Below are positions 35,262-43,276 of a stretch of DNA of 64,000 nucleotides, in pieces. The DNA comes from Phocoenobacter atlanticus. GTDB lineage: Bacteria; Pseudomonadota; Gammaproteobacteria; Enterobacterales; Pasteurellaceae. The translations under genes and the position numbers were made by a program. Below the pieces are notes generated by a model that had not been told where the DNA came from, searched no databases, and saw only the letters and a program-made list of their open reading frames with translations. The stretch is from NCBI RefSeq assembly GCF_030764225.1, contig NZ_JASAXH010000002.1; one strand, 5' to 3'. The stretch's first letter is position 1; every line of letters begins with the position of its first letter.

Positions 35262-36431
35262 TTAATCATCATCTAATTTAGATTGATACATTTTATTTAA
35301 TTTTTCTACTAATCCTTTTAAAACTTTTTTATCATTTTCTGATAATTCAACGGTTTCTTCACTAGAATGTTTAGAATGACTAGAAAAATTAATAATTCTT
35401 GCTTCATAAGGGTTTGGTAAACCATCATTATTCTGAGGTAACAGTTCTCCCCAAGTTTGATAACCTAAAAACGTGGATGTCTTTTCTAAAATATTCCTTA
35501 AGAAATTAAAATGATATTTTTTTAATTGATTATTTTCAATCGCTTTTTCAATTTCTTTTTTTAAATAAAGGTGATAAGAAAAAGGTGAGTCATTCTGTTG
35601 TTGTATCAGTTCGTATGTACCGTCTTCTCGTTTGTTTAATTGATATTTATATAATTCTTTCTTTTTATATTTGTTAGGCTTATCATCGCGATTGAGTTCA
35701 TTGTGTAATATATTATAAAACAAAGGATTGTGTGTTGTAATAATAAATTTGATTTCTGATTTACTTGATTTAATGAGTTGTGCTAAATCTACAGCTAATT
35801 GAATTAGATGGTTTTCATCTAAAGAGCTAACGGGGTCATCAATAAAAATATATTCTAATTCATCGAACTGATTTGTTGAACGGTCTTCTGGTTCAGCCGT
35901 ATTGAGTTCTGATATAACTAATTGAATCAGAGTATAAAAAATACTCCAGATGAAATTACTTTCTTCTCCTTTCGATATTTTAATATTTTCTTCTAATGAA
36001 TCATCGCCACGAGTAAAGGAGAACGTAATTTTTGAAAAATTTTCATCAAAACGAGGTGTTAATTTATCGTTAGTATAATATTGAAAATTATCAATGACAT
36101 TTTGATCTTGCCCTTGCTCTTTCAACACCCATTCAGTAAAAGTATTTAATTGGATATTTAGTATAGGTTCGGCATCATTATTTAAATCATTATTCCAATA
36201 AAATAAATCTTCAGTAAAGGCATTGTAGTAAAGAATTTTTGTACGAGCTAACTGAATTTGCTCCACATTTTCATCAGTATTATGTTTGGGAAAAATAAGT
36301 TGTTTAAATTCACGAGAAAGCCGTGTTTTTCCAGAACCATTAAAAGCATAGATTAGCTGTACTTTTTTCTCTTTGTTTTTTAAGTGTTGGGCAATATCTT
36401 GTAATGTACCTTGTAATTCTAATTCATCCAT
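35262..36431 (-). CDS. prrC: PrrC-type anticodon nuclease (tRNA-Lys), RM-associated
   Basis: Latent suicide ribonuclease held silent by a type IC restriction enzyme. In E. coli, phage T4 Stp inhibits the enzyme and frees PrrC to cut tRNA-Lys at the wobble base. The 389 residues (396 in E. coli) have an ABC-type N-domain: Walker A FNGSGKT (30-36), KILYYNAFTEDLFYW, signature ISKGEES (152-158), Walker B with IFIDDPVSSLDENH, H-loop TTHNP (232-236). The C-domain keeps the nuclease triad as R312, E316 and H352 (Arg320/Glu324/His356 in EcoPrrC). Its place between hsdS and hsdR is the same as in the prr locus. Confidence 0.9.
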   Translation of the reverse strand: MDELELQGTLQDIAQHLKNKEKKVQLIYAFNGSGKTRLSREFKQLIFPKHNTDENVEQIQLARTKILYYNAFTEDLFYWNNDLNNDAEPILNIQLNTFTEWVLKEQGQDQNVIDNFQYYTNDKLTPRFDENFSKITFSFTRGDDSLEENIKISKGEESNFIWSIFYTLIQLVISELNTAEPEDRSTNQFDELEYIFIDDPVSSLDENHLIQLAVDLAQLIKSSKSEIKFIITTHNPLFYNILHNELNRDDKPNKYKKKELYKYQLNKREDGTYELIQQQNDSPFSYHLYLKKEIEKAIENNQLKKYHFNFLRNILEKTSTFLGYQTWGELLPQNNDGLPNPYEARIINFSSHSKHSSEETVELSENDKKVLKGLVEKLNKMYQSKLDDD

Positions 36432-36486
36432 ATTTATCCTTTGCTCTAAAATTTATTTTTTATTTCTAATTGAATCAAATAGTAAT

Positions 36487-36540
36487 AGGCGGTTACATCC
36501 TAATCAGAATTTGCAAAAAACTATAATAATCTTACCGCTT
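36487..36540. repeat. Imperfect uptake-sequence pair between prrC and hsdS
   Basis: AGGCGGT (36487-36493) faces ACCGCTT (36534-36540) across a loop with ATTTGCAAAA. The left core has one substitution. It overlaps the hsdS stop codon and could weaken readthrough into prrC and hsdR. Confidence 0.5.
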
Positions 36541-37132
36541 ACTTATCAAAGTTTAATAACAAATCCCTATAATATTCATACTGTTTTTGTCTAAGATCAA
36601 TTTCTTTTGGCAACCCTTCGGTAATTGAGTTGGTTAAGCGGTCAAATTTATCTAAAATTTTGACAATCCGTTCTTGCTCATCAAGTTTGGGAAGGGGGAT
36701 TTGTGATTTTTTTAAAGTTTTCATAGAAATACTTTTTACTGTACCCCCTTCTGCTTTTTTTAAAAATTCACTTCTAATATGTGAACTAGTAAACAAGAAC
36801 CTTAAAAAATCTGAAAGTATTAAATCTGCTTTAGGTTTAATTGCATAAACCCCTTCTTTAATATTCCAATTTGTTGGTGCCTCTTTTATCACGGCAGTTT
36901 CTCCAATCGTTCCTGTTCCAGAAAAAAGGATATCTCCAATTTCTAAATTCGAACGATTATTGCAAAGTTTTAATGCTTCATCATTTATTCTATCTGTTTT
37001 TTCAGTTGGCGATATAGAGCCATTACGAATTTCTTTAATAGTGATATAAAAGTTTATCGCATCTTCCGTGTTTAATTGAAAAAAACGGCGTGGATTTAAT
37101 CCAGTATTAAGAGAGTAAATAACATCTCCCAA
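36539..37132 (-). CDS. hsdS: HsdS specificity subunit, C-terminal half (out of frame with its start)
   Basis: Holds the second target-recognition domain and the distal conserved region (LPKEIDLRQKQYEYYRDLLL). The open frame continues upstream through EWVRLGDV and NQC into the G9 tract, so the TTG at 37132 is not a natural start. In this sequence the half is separated from the first half by a +1 shift. Without a change at the tract it is probably not translated, or only poorly. Confidence 0.85.
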   Translation of the reverse strand: MGDVIYSLNTGLNPRRFFQLNTEDAINFYITIKEIRNGSISPTEKTDRINDEALKLCNNRSNLEIGDILFSGTGTIGETAVIKEAPTNWNIKEGVYAIKPKADLILSDFLRFLFTSSHIRSEFLKKAEGGTVKSISMKTLKKSQIPLPKLDEQERIVKILDKFDRLTNSITEGLPKEIDLRQKQYEYYRDLLLNFDK

Positions 37133-37142
37133 TCGAACCCAT

Positions 37143-37751
37143 TCACATTGATTTCCCCCCCCCTATCAATTCTCCAAGGTTCAATAGCCTATCTCTATAG
37201 TAGTTATACTGTTGATCGCGCAACGCAAGCTCTTTCGCAAGCTCTTTCGCAAGCTCATAGCATATATTTGTCATTCTGTCAAGTGTTTTTGCTATTTCTT
37301 GTTGCACATCAAGTGGCGGGATTGGGATTTTTAAATTTGAAAAATTGCTAATCCATTGGCGTTTATGATCCGTATTTTTACCAATATTTGGTAAAGTATT
37401 TATCCAATGATAAATATATCTTAATAAATACTGCTCTTCATCAACTGACGAGATTATTTTCATTGCAGAAGATTTTACTTTAAAATCAAAATCTACCCAT
37501 TTATTTGCCGTTGTGAAATCATCAAAAATAATAACAGGATTTTCTGTGGCCTGATAAAGTCCATCTGTTTCATCGGTATAGCCTAAAATAAATGTTTTTC
37601 CAGCGGTTAAAACTGGCGTTTTAAAACTATCATTATAATTTGTTGTTTTTACTAGATAGGGGGTGGGTTGTTGGTAGTTAGTTATCTCACCAAGTCTTTT
37701 CCACTCAACTTCTCGCCCTTGTAATAATTTTTCTATATAGTTATGTAACAT
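37143..37751 (-). CDS. hsdS: HsdS specificity subunit, N-terminal half (truncated at a G9 tract)
   Basis: First target-recognition domain and central conserved region of a type I specificity subunit; 202 residues as written, ending ELIGGGKSM just past the tract. The central region contains the repeated unit ELAK-ELAK-ELAL, coded by 12-bp tandem repeats, as in EcoR124I where copy number sets the spacer in the target. With G8 or G11 it would fuse with the next frame into about 403 codons, a normal HsdS length. Truncated half-HsdS proteins can dimerise and recognise a palindromic target in other systems. Confidence 0.88.
   Translation of the reverse strand: MLHNYIEKLLQGREVEWKRLGEITNYQQPTPYLVKTTNYNDSFKTPVLTAGKTFILGYTDETDGLYQATENPVIIFDDFTTANKWVDFDFKVKSSAMKIISSVDEEQYLLRYIYHWINTLPNIGKNTDHKRQWISNFSNLKIPIPPLDVQQEIAKTLDRMTNICYELAKELAKELALRDQQYNYYRDRLLNLGELIGGGKSM
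37155..37163 (-). repeat. Homopolymer G9 tract in hsdS (C9 on plus strand)
   Basis: Nine consecutive C on the plus strand, read as GGG GGG GGG in the hsdS frame. It is the point where the two hsdS frames part. Tracts of this length slip readily during replication. Confidence 0.9.
37224..37256 (-). repeat. 12-bp tandem repeat in the hsdS central spacer
   Basis: CGCAAGCTCTTT occurs at 37224-37235 and 37236-37247, with a partial third copy to 37256 (2.75 copies). The minus strand codes for the unit LAKE. The unit is a multiple of three, so copy changes keep the frame. Confidence 0.85.
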
Positions 37752-37764
37752 TTTATTTTCTCAT

Positions 37765-38856
37765 TTAATATTTGATAAATAGATCAAATAAAGCGTAGTT
37801 GATATAAAAATTTTCTCGCCCAATTTTTTCTTTTTTCAATAATCCAATTCGGCATAATTCATCAAGGTAACGCTTTGCTGTTTTATCACTGACACCAAGA
37901 TGATTTTGAATAAAGGCTATTTTTGAATAAGGGTGCATAAATAATTGATTGAGCAAATCTTGGCTATAAATTTTCGGTAATTCACTGCGGAATTGATTTT
38001 TGAAATTTTGCATTAAAATTTTAATTTGTTTGACTAATTCAATGGTTGATTGAGCTGTTTCAATAATTGCATTAAGGATATATTGCACCCAATCTTCCCA
38101 GTTTTGAGAATCTCTAACTGCTTGTAAAAGAGTATAATAGTCTGATTTATTTTCAATAAGGTAGCGACTTAAATATAATATTGGAATATCTAATAAATTT
38201 TCCTTTACAAGATAAAGAATATTTAAAATTCGTCCAGTTCTGCCATTACCATCATAAAAAGGGTGAATACTTTCAAATTGATGATGAATAATCGCCATTT
38301 TAGTTAAAGGATCAAGTTCAAAGCGATCTTCTGTATTGATAAATTCAATCAAATTTTCCATCAATAAAATAATGTCATTTTTATGTTGTGGTGGAGTATA
38401 AACAACTTGTCCTGTGTAGGCATTTTTTAATGCTGTTCCTGATATGGCACGTAGACCTGCATTATTATGCTCTAATTGTTCTTGAACCATCAAAAGTGTG
38501 TTGAGACGAATAATTTGTTCTTGTTTAATGAGATTAAATCCACTATTTAACGCATAACTGTAGCGTTGTACTTCTTTAACCGCAGGATTGAATGTGGAAA
38601 ATTCTGATAAATCTGCTTGGTAAAGTTCATCTTGCGTTGTAATAATATTTTCAATTTCACTACTGTGTTTAGCTTCTTGTAGAGAGAGTGTATTAATTAA
38701 AATAGTTTGATTAGGAATAGACTGTACAACACCTTTTAACTCTGCAAGAGAACGGTGTGCTATCGCAAGTTTTTTTAGTATTGCTTTTGTTTCAATTTTC
38801 TCAAAAATCTCATCAAAGGGTAATGGTTTTACTGGACAATCAGGGGTTAAATTCAT
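37765..38856 (-). CDS. Fic-domain AMPylase-type protein with winged-helix C-terminus
   Basis: Predicted nucleotidyl-transferring (usually AMPylating) enzyme of 363 residues. The Fic motif HPFYDGNGRTGR is complete at 198-209. The N-terminal inhibitory motif S-x3-E-N is at S65/E69/N70 (SSEIEN), which marks an autoinhibited class II Fic. Residues 300-363 resemble a winged helix (YSKIAFIQNHLGVSDKTAKRYLDEL), possibly DNA-binding. It is inserted between hsdM and hsdS in the same direction, 13 bases before the hsdS start. Target and any role in restriction control are unknown. Confidence 0.85.
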   Translation of the reverse strand: MNLTPDCPVKPLPFDEIFEKIETKAILKKLAIAHRSLAELKGVVQSIPNQTILINTLSLQEAKHSSEIENIITTQDELYQADLSEFSTFNPAVKEVQRYSYALNSGFNLIKQEQIIRLNTLLMVQEQLEHNNAGLRAISGTALKNAYTGQVVYTPPQHKNDIILLMENLIEFINTEDRFELDPLTKMAIIHHQFESIHPFYDGNGRTGRILNILYLVKENLLDIPILYLSRYLIENKSDYYTLLQAVRDSQNWEDWVQYILNAIIETAQSTIELVKQIKILMQNFKNQFRSELPKIYSQDLLNQLFMHPYSKIAFIQNHLGVSDKTAKRYLDELCRIGLLKKEKIGRENFYINYALFDLFIKY

Positions 38857-38894
38857 ATCTTTTCCTAAAATTATCTCTTTCTTCCTATATTCTT

Positions 38895-38934
38895 ACAATA
38901 ACGGAAGAAAATCAATGTTTTCTTCCGTTATTGT
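38895..38934. repeat. Perfect 17-bp inverted repeat between hsdM and fic
   Basis: Arms 38895-38911 (ACAATAACGGAAGAAAA) and 38918-38934 are exact complements with a 6-base loop. It lies 40-80 bases before the fic start. No T-run follows on the minus strand, so an operator for the Fic winged helix, or an RNA structure tuning downstream expression, is more likely than a terminator. Confidence 0.75.
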
Positions 38935-38955
38935 GTCTATATATAGAAGAAAATA

Positions 38956-40506
38956 TCATTTTTCTGCCTCTATTTCCGCGACAATCTTATCAATTTCATT
39001 ACGCAAAGCGGTAATGTTTTTCACTGTTTTTGCAATTTCTTCATTTAGCTCATCAATATTGATTACTTCTTTGGTATCTTTTGCTTCAATATAAGAGTTA
39101 ACAGATAAATTGTAATCATTTTCCGCAATTTGATTATTTTCAACAGATTTTGTTAGATGCTCAATATCTTTTTTCTCACTAAATAATGTTAAAATTTGTT
39201 CAATATGTTCATTGGTTAAGACATTATTATTTGTTTCTTTTTTAAAAATTTCAGTGGCATTGATAAATTGGGTTTTAGTGTTCGTTTTATGTTTAGAAAG
39301 TACTAAAATATTTACCGCTATACTTGTGCCATAAAATAAATTAGGTGCAAGTGCGATCACGGTTTCAACAAAGTTATTATCCACTAAATATTGGCGAATT
39401 TTTTTCTCTGCACCACTACGATAAAAAATACCTGGGAAAGTCACAATAGCAGCTCTTCCTTTGGCAGATAAATAATTTAAGCAGTGCATAACAAAAGCAA
39501 AATCCGCTTTTGATTTTGGTGCAAGCACACCAGCAGGGGAAAAGCGATCATCATTGATTAACGTTGGATCGTCATTACCAATCCAATTGACAGAATAAGG
39601 AGGGTTAGAGACAATCGCATCAAAGGGTTTATCATCTTTAAATTGAGGTTTTAAAAGCGTATCGCCCAGTACAATATCAAACTTATCATAGTTAATATTG
39701 TGTAAAAACATATTCATTCGTGCCAAGTTATAGGTTGTATGGTTAATTTCTTGACCAAAAAATCCCTCTTCAATAATATGATTATCAAATTGTTTTTTTG
39801 CTTGTAATAAAAGTGAACCACTACCGCAAGCAGGATCATAAATTTTATTCACATTTTTCTGACCTAATAGTGCAATTTTAGCAATCAATTTTGATACACT
39901 TTGTGGAGTAAAAAATTCGCCTCCTGATTTTCCAGCATTAGCGGCATAATTTGAGATTAAAAATTCATAGGCATCACCAAAGAGATCGATTTGATTATCT
40001 TGAAAATCCCCAAAATCAAGATCAGCCACTCCTTTTAATACTGAAACTAATCGTTTGTTTTTATCCTCAACAGTATTGCCAAGGCGGTTAGATGTTGTAT
40101 CAAAATCTGCAAATAATCCTTTGATATCGCGTTCTGAGTCAAATCCAGTCGCACTACTTTCAATACTTGAAAAAATTTGAGCAAGATGCGTATTTAAATT
40201 ATCGTTCTTGTGTGCATTTTCTACAATATTTTCAAATAGTTGGCTAGGATAAATAAAATAACCTTTGGTTTTAATGGCATCAATTTTTATTTCATTAGTG
40301 ATAATATCATCAGATAAATTTGCATAATGAATACTTTCATCACCGGCTTCAATAAAATAGGTAAAATTTTCACTGATAAATCGATAAAATAATGCACCTA
40401 AGACATATTGTTTGAAATCCCATCCATCAACTGCACCACGCACTTCATTTGCAATTTGCCAAATTCTACGCTGTAATGTCGCTCTTTGTTGAATGCCTAC
40501 TGTCAT
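38956..40506 (-). CDS. hsdM: Type I DNA methyltransferase subunit HsdM
   Basis: Adenine-N6 methyltransferase of the restriction system. The 516 residues (about 520 in EcoR124I) have the N-terminal helical HsdM domain, SAM motif DPACGSG (224-230), catalytic NPPY (301-304) and a C-terminal coiled coil that contacts HsdS. It is the first gene of the cluster. Two TATAAT-like boxes lie just upstream on the minus strand. Confidence 0.95.
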   Translation of the reverse strand: MTVGIQQRATLQRRIWQIANEVRGAVDGWDFKQYVLGALFYRFISENFTYFIEAGDESIHYANLSDDIITNEIKIDAIKTKGYFIYPSQLFENIVENAHKNDNLNTHLAQIFSSIESSATGFDSERDIKGLFADFDTTSNRLGNTVEDKNKRLVSVLKGVADLDFGDFQDNQIDLFGDAYEFLISNYAANAGKSGGEFFTPQSVSKLIAKIALLGQKNVNKIYDPACGSGSLLLQAKKQFDNHIIEEGFFGQEINHTTYNLARMNMFLHNINYDKFDIVLGDTLLKPQFKDDKPFDAIVSNPPYSVNWIGNDDPTLINDDRFSPAGVLAPKSKADFAFVMHCLNYLSAKGRAAIVTFPGIFYRSGAEKKIRQYLVDNNFVETVIALAPNLFYGTSIAVNILVLSKHKTNTKTQFINATEIFKKETNNNVLTNEHIEQILTLFSEKKDIEHLTKSVENNQIAENDYNLSVNSYIEAKDTKEVINIDELNEEIAKTVKNITALRNEIDKIVAEIEAEK

Positions 40507-40565
40507 AAAAACTCCTCAAATAAATATGGGTGAGATTATACTGTAATTATAAGAAAAAACGAGAG

Positions 40566-40589
40566 CTATCTACGAAACTATATAGATAG
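40566..40589 (-). terminator. Weak hairpin between folK and hsdM
   Basis: CTATCTA (40566-40572) and TAGATAG (40583-40589) form a 7-bp stem. On the minus strand TTTTTT comes five bases after it, so it may end the dksA-pcnB-folK transcript before hsdM. It could instead be an operator of the hsd promoter. Confidence 0.4.
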
Positions 40590-40612
40590 AAAATCTAGGT
40601 AAGGAGGAGGTG

Positions 40613-41080
40613 TTAAATTTTAACCATCTGATGATTTTTAAATTTAGTATATAAGGTTTTTAATGTTATTTGGTTTGGTAATACTAACTCAGGCTCTAAC
40701 TCATAAAGTGGCACAATCACAAATTCACGATTGTGCATATCGTAATGGGGAATGATTAAGCGGTTACTTGTGATCACTTTTTTACCAAAAAGCAAAATAT
40801 CTAAATCAAGGGTACGCTCACCCCAGCGACGTAAACGGACTCGTCCTTGTTGATTTTCGATATTTTGTAAATAATCCAATAATTCCAATGGTTGCAACTC
40901 TGTATCAAAACTTGCAACCGCATTGATATAATCAGGTTGATCTTGTGGTCCAAGGGGTTTACTTGTGTAGAAAGAACTTACCTGAAAATTTGCAAATTTT
41001 TGTAAAGATCGTACCGCTTGTTTAAGTTGAACAAGCGGATTATTGAGGTTTGAACCCAAAGAGATGTACACTTTTTCCAT
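40613..41080 (-). CDS. folK: HPPK, 6-hydroxymethyl-dihydropterin pyrophosphokinase
   Basis: Transfers pyrophosphate from ATP to 6-hydroxymethyl-dihydropterin in folate synthesis. The 155 residues show YISLGSNLNNP at the start, SFYTSKPLGPQDQPDYINAV, and RWGERTLDLDILLFG with the two metal-binding aspartates. It overlaps pcnB by one base, as in E. coli. An uptake-sequence copy lies in the coding frame (40985-41021). Confidence 0.95.
   Translation of the reverse strand: MEKVYISLGSNLNNPLVQLKQAVRSLQKFANFQVSSFYTSKPLGPQDQPDYINAVASFDTELQPLELLDYLQNIENQQGRVRLRRWGERTLDLDILLFGKKVITSNRLIIPHYDMHNREFVIVPLYELEPELVLPNQITLKTLYTKFKNHQMVKI
40985..41021 (-). repeat. Uptake signal sequence copy inside folK
   Basis: ACCGCTTGT (41013-41021) is the complete 9-base core, with tail AATTTGCAAATTTTTG. 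A further partial core, ACAAGCGGA, follows at 41030. Confidence 0.6.
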
Positions 41081-42504
41081 TATTCTATGCTTGTTTTAGG
41101 TTTACTATTTTTGTAATAACGTTTACGGCGAGGTTTACGTTTTTTCTTCTCATCATCATTATGATGAGGGTGAACATTTTTGATTTGTTCTGAACGCTGT
41201 ACTTCATTACTTAGTTGAAATTCGTGCCACCACGCACTCAGCTCAACTAAATCCCCTTTTTCAATTTCAGCTCGCATTACTAACAAATCAAATCCTGCTC
41301 TAAACTTAATATGTGCAAGGGTTTGATAAGGACGTTTACCCACACGTTTAGTCATTTTAAATTGTAGATGCCAAATATCTCGAATGACTGCTGTATGACG
41401 ACGATGTAAGCCAATGGTTTTACAGGTTTCTGCTAAAATCTCATTGGCGGCGAGCATCATTGCATCGTGAGTATTCAGTCCTCCCTCATTTTTGAGTTCG
41501 TCCATTTTTTCACGCATCGGATACCAAAGTAGAGCAGCATATAAAAATGCAGGATTGATACGTAAATTATCACGAATTCGCTCATCAGTTGATGTAAGTG
41601 CTTTGGTTATCATTCGTTCTGCATTCGAGTCACTATCTTTAGTGAAAGAACTAGAAATAGTAGGGAATAATACTTCAAATAAATGATATTGCTGTAGTAA
41701 TTCATAGGTTTTTACGCCATAACCTGCTTGCAATAGTTTTAATGATTCATCAAATAGACGTGCAGCTGGAATATTTTGTAATAAATGAGCTAATTGACGG
41801 ACAGGCTGCTCTGTGGGTTTATCTAAAAACATATCCAGTTTTGCCATAAAGCGAATGGCTCTAAGCATTCGAACAGGATCTTCTTGATAGCGAGTGGTTG
41901 GATCGCCAATTAAACGTAATTTACCCTCTTTGAGATCTTGAATGCCGTTAAAAAAATCAAAAATTAAGTTATGCTTAACATCAAAATAAAGAGCATTAAC
42001 GCTAAAGTCTCGACGTTTTGCATCTTCTTCTAATGAACCATAAACGTTATCTCGCAATAACATTCCTTGATCATTTGTTTTAGAAATTTGATTATTTAAG
42101 TTTTGATCATGTCCCGCTCTAAAGGTTGCGACTTCATAAACTTCTCGTCCATAAACAATATGTGCAAGTCGAAAACGGCGACCAATTAAACGGCATTGTC
42201 GTCCAAAAATACGTTTAATTTCTTCAGGGCGGGCGTTGGTTGCAATATCAAAGTCTTTTGGGGTTTTTCCCAATAAAATATCGCGAATACATCCGCCAAC
42301 TAAATAAACTTCAAAATTATTTTGAGAGAGTTTATTTACGATAGAAAGTGCATTTTTTGAAATGTTGTGTCTAGAAATGCCATAATTTTGGGCATTAACC
42401 GTAATATTTTTATGTAAAATATGTGAAGGCATATCACTTTTCTGATGTGTTTCTTTTTTATTTGGTTTTTGTGTATTTGATGTTTTTAGCGCACAAGAAT
42501 CCAT
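41080..42504 (-). CDS. pcnB: Poly(A) polymerase I
   Basis: Adds 3' poly(A) tails that target RNAs for decay. The 474 residues contain the nucleotidyltransferase core VGGCIRDILLGKTPKDFDIATNA and the RNA-binding GRRFRLAHI segment, and end in a basic tail (KKKRKPRRKRYYK). The first 35 residues are polar and poorly conserved; an internal ATG at 42432 is an alternative start. A hairpin directly abuts the ATG at 42504 and covers the AAAAGAG ribosome site. It is the middle gene of dksA-pcnB-folK. Confidence 0.92.
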   Translation of the reverse strand: MDSCALKTSNTQKPNKKETHQKSDMPSHILHKNITVNAQNYGISRHNISKNALSIVNKLSQNNFEVYLVGGCIRDILLGKTPKDFDIATNARPEEIKRIFGRQCRLIGRRFRLAHIVYGREVYEVATFRAGHDQNLNNQISKTNDQGMLLRDNVYGSLEEDAKRRDFSVNALYFDVKHNLIFDFFNGIQDLKEGKLRLIGDPTTRYQEDPVRMLRAIRFMAKLDMFLDKPTEQPVRQLAHLLQNIPAARLFDESLKLLQAGYGVKTYELLQQYHLFEVLFPTISSSFTKDSDSNAERMITKALTSTDERIRDNLRINPAFLYAALLWYPMREKMDELKNEGGLNTHDAMMLAANEILAETCKTIGLHRRHTAVIRDIWHLQFKMTKRVGKRPYQTLAHIKFRAGFDLLVMRAEIEKGDLVELSAWWHEFQLSNEVQRSEQIKNVHPHHNDDEKKKRKPRRKRYYKNSKPKTSIE

Positions 42505-42535
42505 CTCTTTTATTTTTTTATTTGAAATAAAAGAG
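42505..42535 (-). promoter_or_regulatory. Hairpin masking the pcnB ribosome-binding site
   Basis: On the minus strand CTCTTTTATTT (42535-42525) pairs exactly with AAATAAAAGAG (42515-42505), which ends one base before the ATG. The purine-rich arm is the only plausible Shine-Dalgarno. If ATG 42504 is the real start, translation is probably damped; E. coli limits pcnB with an AUU start codon. Confidence 0.5.
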
Positions 42536-42610
42536 TTGTTGTGAGATTTGTTTTTCTTAAAAAGAAAAGATTTAATATAATTAAAAATAATTCACCTCGT
42601 TACTACTAGT

Positions 42611-43060
42611 CTAGCGTCCCATATGTTTTTCACGAATTTCTGCTAATGTTTTACAATCAATACATAACTCAGCCGTTGGACGAGCTTCTAAGCGGCGTAA
42701 ACCGATTTCTACACCACAGGCTTCACAAAAACCATAATCATCTTCTTTAAGTCTTTGTAATGTAAGTTCAATCTTTTTTAATAAACGGCGTTCACGATCA
42801 CGATTTCGTAACTCAAGGTTAAACTCTTCTTCTTGAGTGGCACGATCTGATGGATCGGCAAAATGAGTCACTTCATCTTGCATTTGTGTTTTGGTTCGTT
42901 GGGCTTCATCCATAATTTGAGTATGCCAAGCGGTTAAAATTTTATGAAAATGTGCAATTTGTGCTTCACTCATATATTCTTCATTTTTTTTAGGTTTATA
43001 TGGTGAAACGCCAGCAATTGTGAGTAAACTTAATGAAGATGCTGATGGCTTTTTTGCCAT
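42611..43060 (-). CDS. dksA: RNA polymerase-binding transcription factor DksA
   Basis: Cofactor of ppGpp that enters the RNA polymerase secondary channel. The 149 residues have a coiled coil with the acidic tip DPSDRATQ and a four-cysteine zinc finger (CEACG and CIDC) near the C-terminus. It is first in dksA-pcnB-folK and divergent from ldtD. AAGGAG precedes the ATG on the minus strand. Confidence 0.95.
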   Translation of the reverse strand: MAKKPSASSLSLLTIAGVSPYKPKKNEEYMSEAQIAHFHKILTAWHTQIMDEAQRTKTQMQDEVTHFADPSDRATQEEEFNLELRNRDRERRLLKKIELTLQRLKEDDYGFCEACGVEIGLRRLEARPTAELCIDCKTLAEIREKHMGR

Positions 43061-43276
43061 AATTTAACTCCTTTTTAATAATTAGTTATATATAACAATG
43101 GGTTATATTCTTTTATGTCATTTCTTTTGAAATTTATAATATTAAGGTTATTTTTAAGGTCGCTACAAATACCAAAAAAACACGTATTTAGCAAATGTTT
43201 TTTTTAATTAGTAGGAAAAATTTGGAAAACAAAAAAGATCTATTTATGTTACAATTAGCCTTCAAATGTAAATTTA
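43061..43276. other. AT-rich dksA/ldtD divergent region
   Basis: No gene is seen. It contains the dksA ribosome site and probably promoters in both directions. A TACAAT near 43249 lacks a well-spaced -35. Confidence 0.35.

Noticed and set aside
36539..37751. hsdS as two separate genes
   Set aside because: The second frame has no ribosome site or proper start and continues unbroken into the G tract, so one split gene is the better reading.
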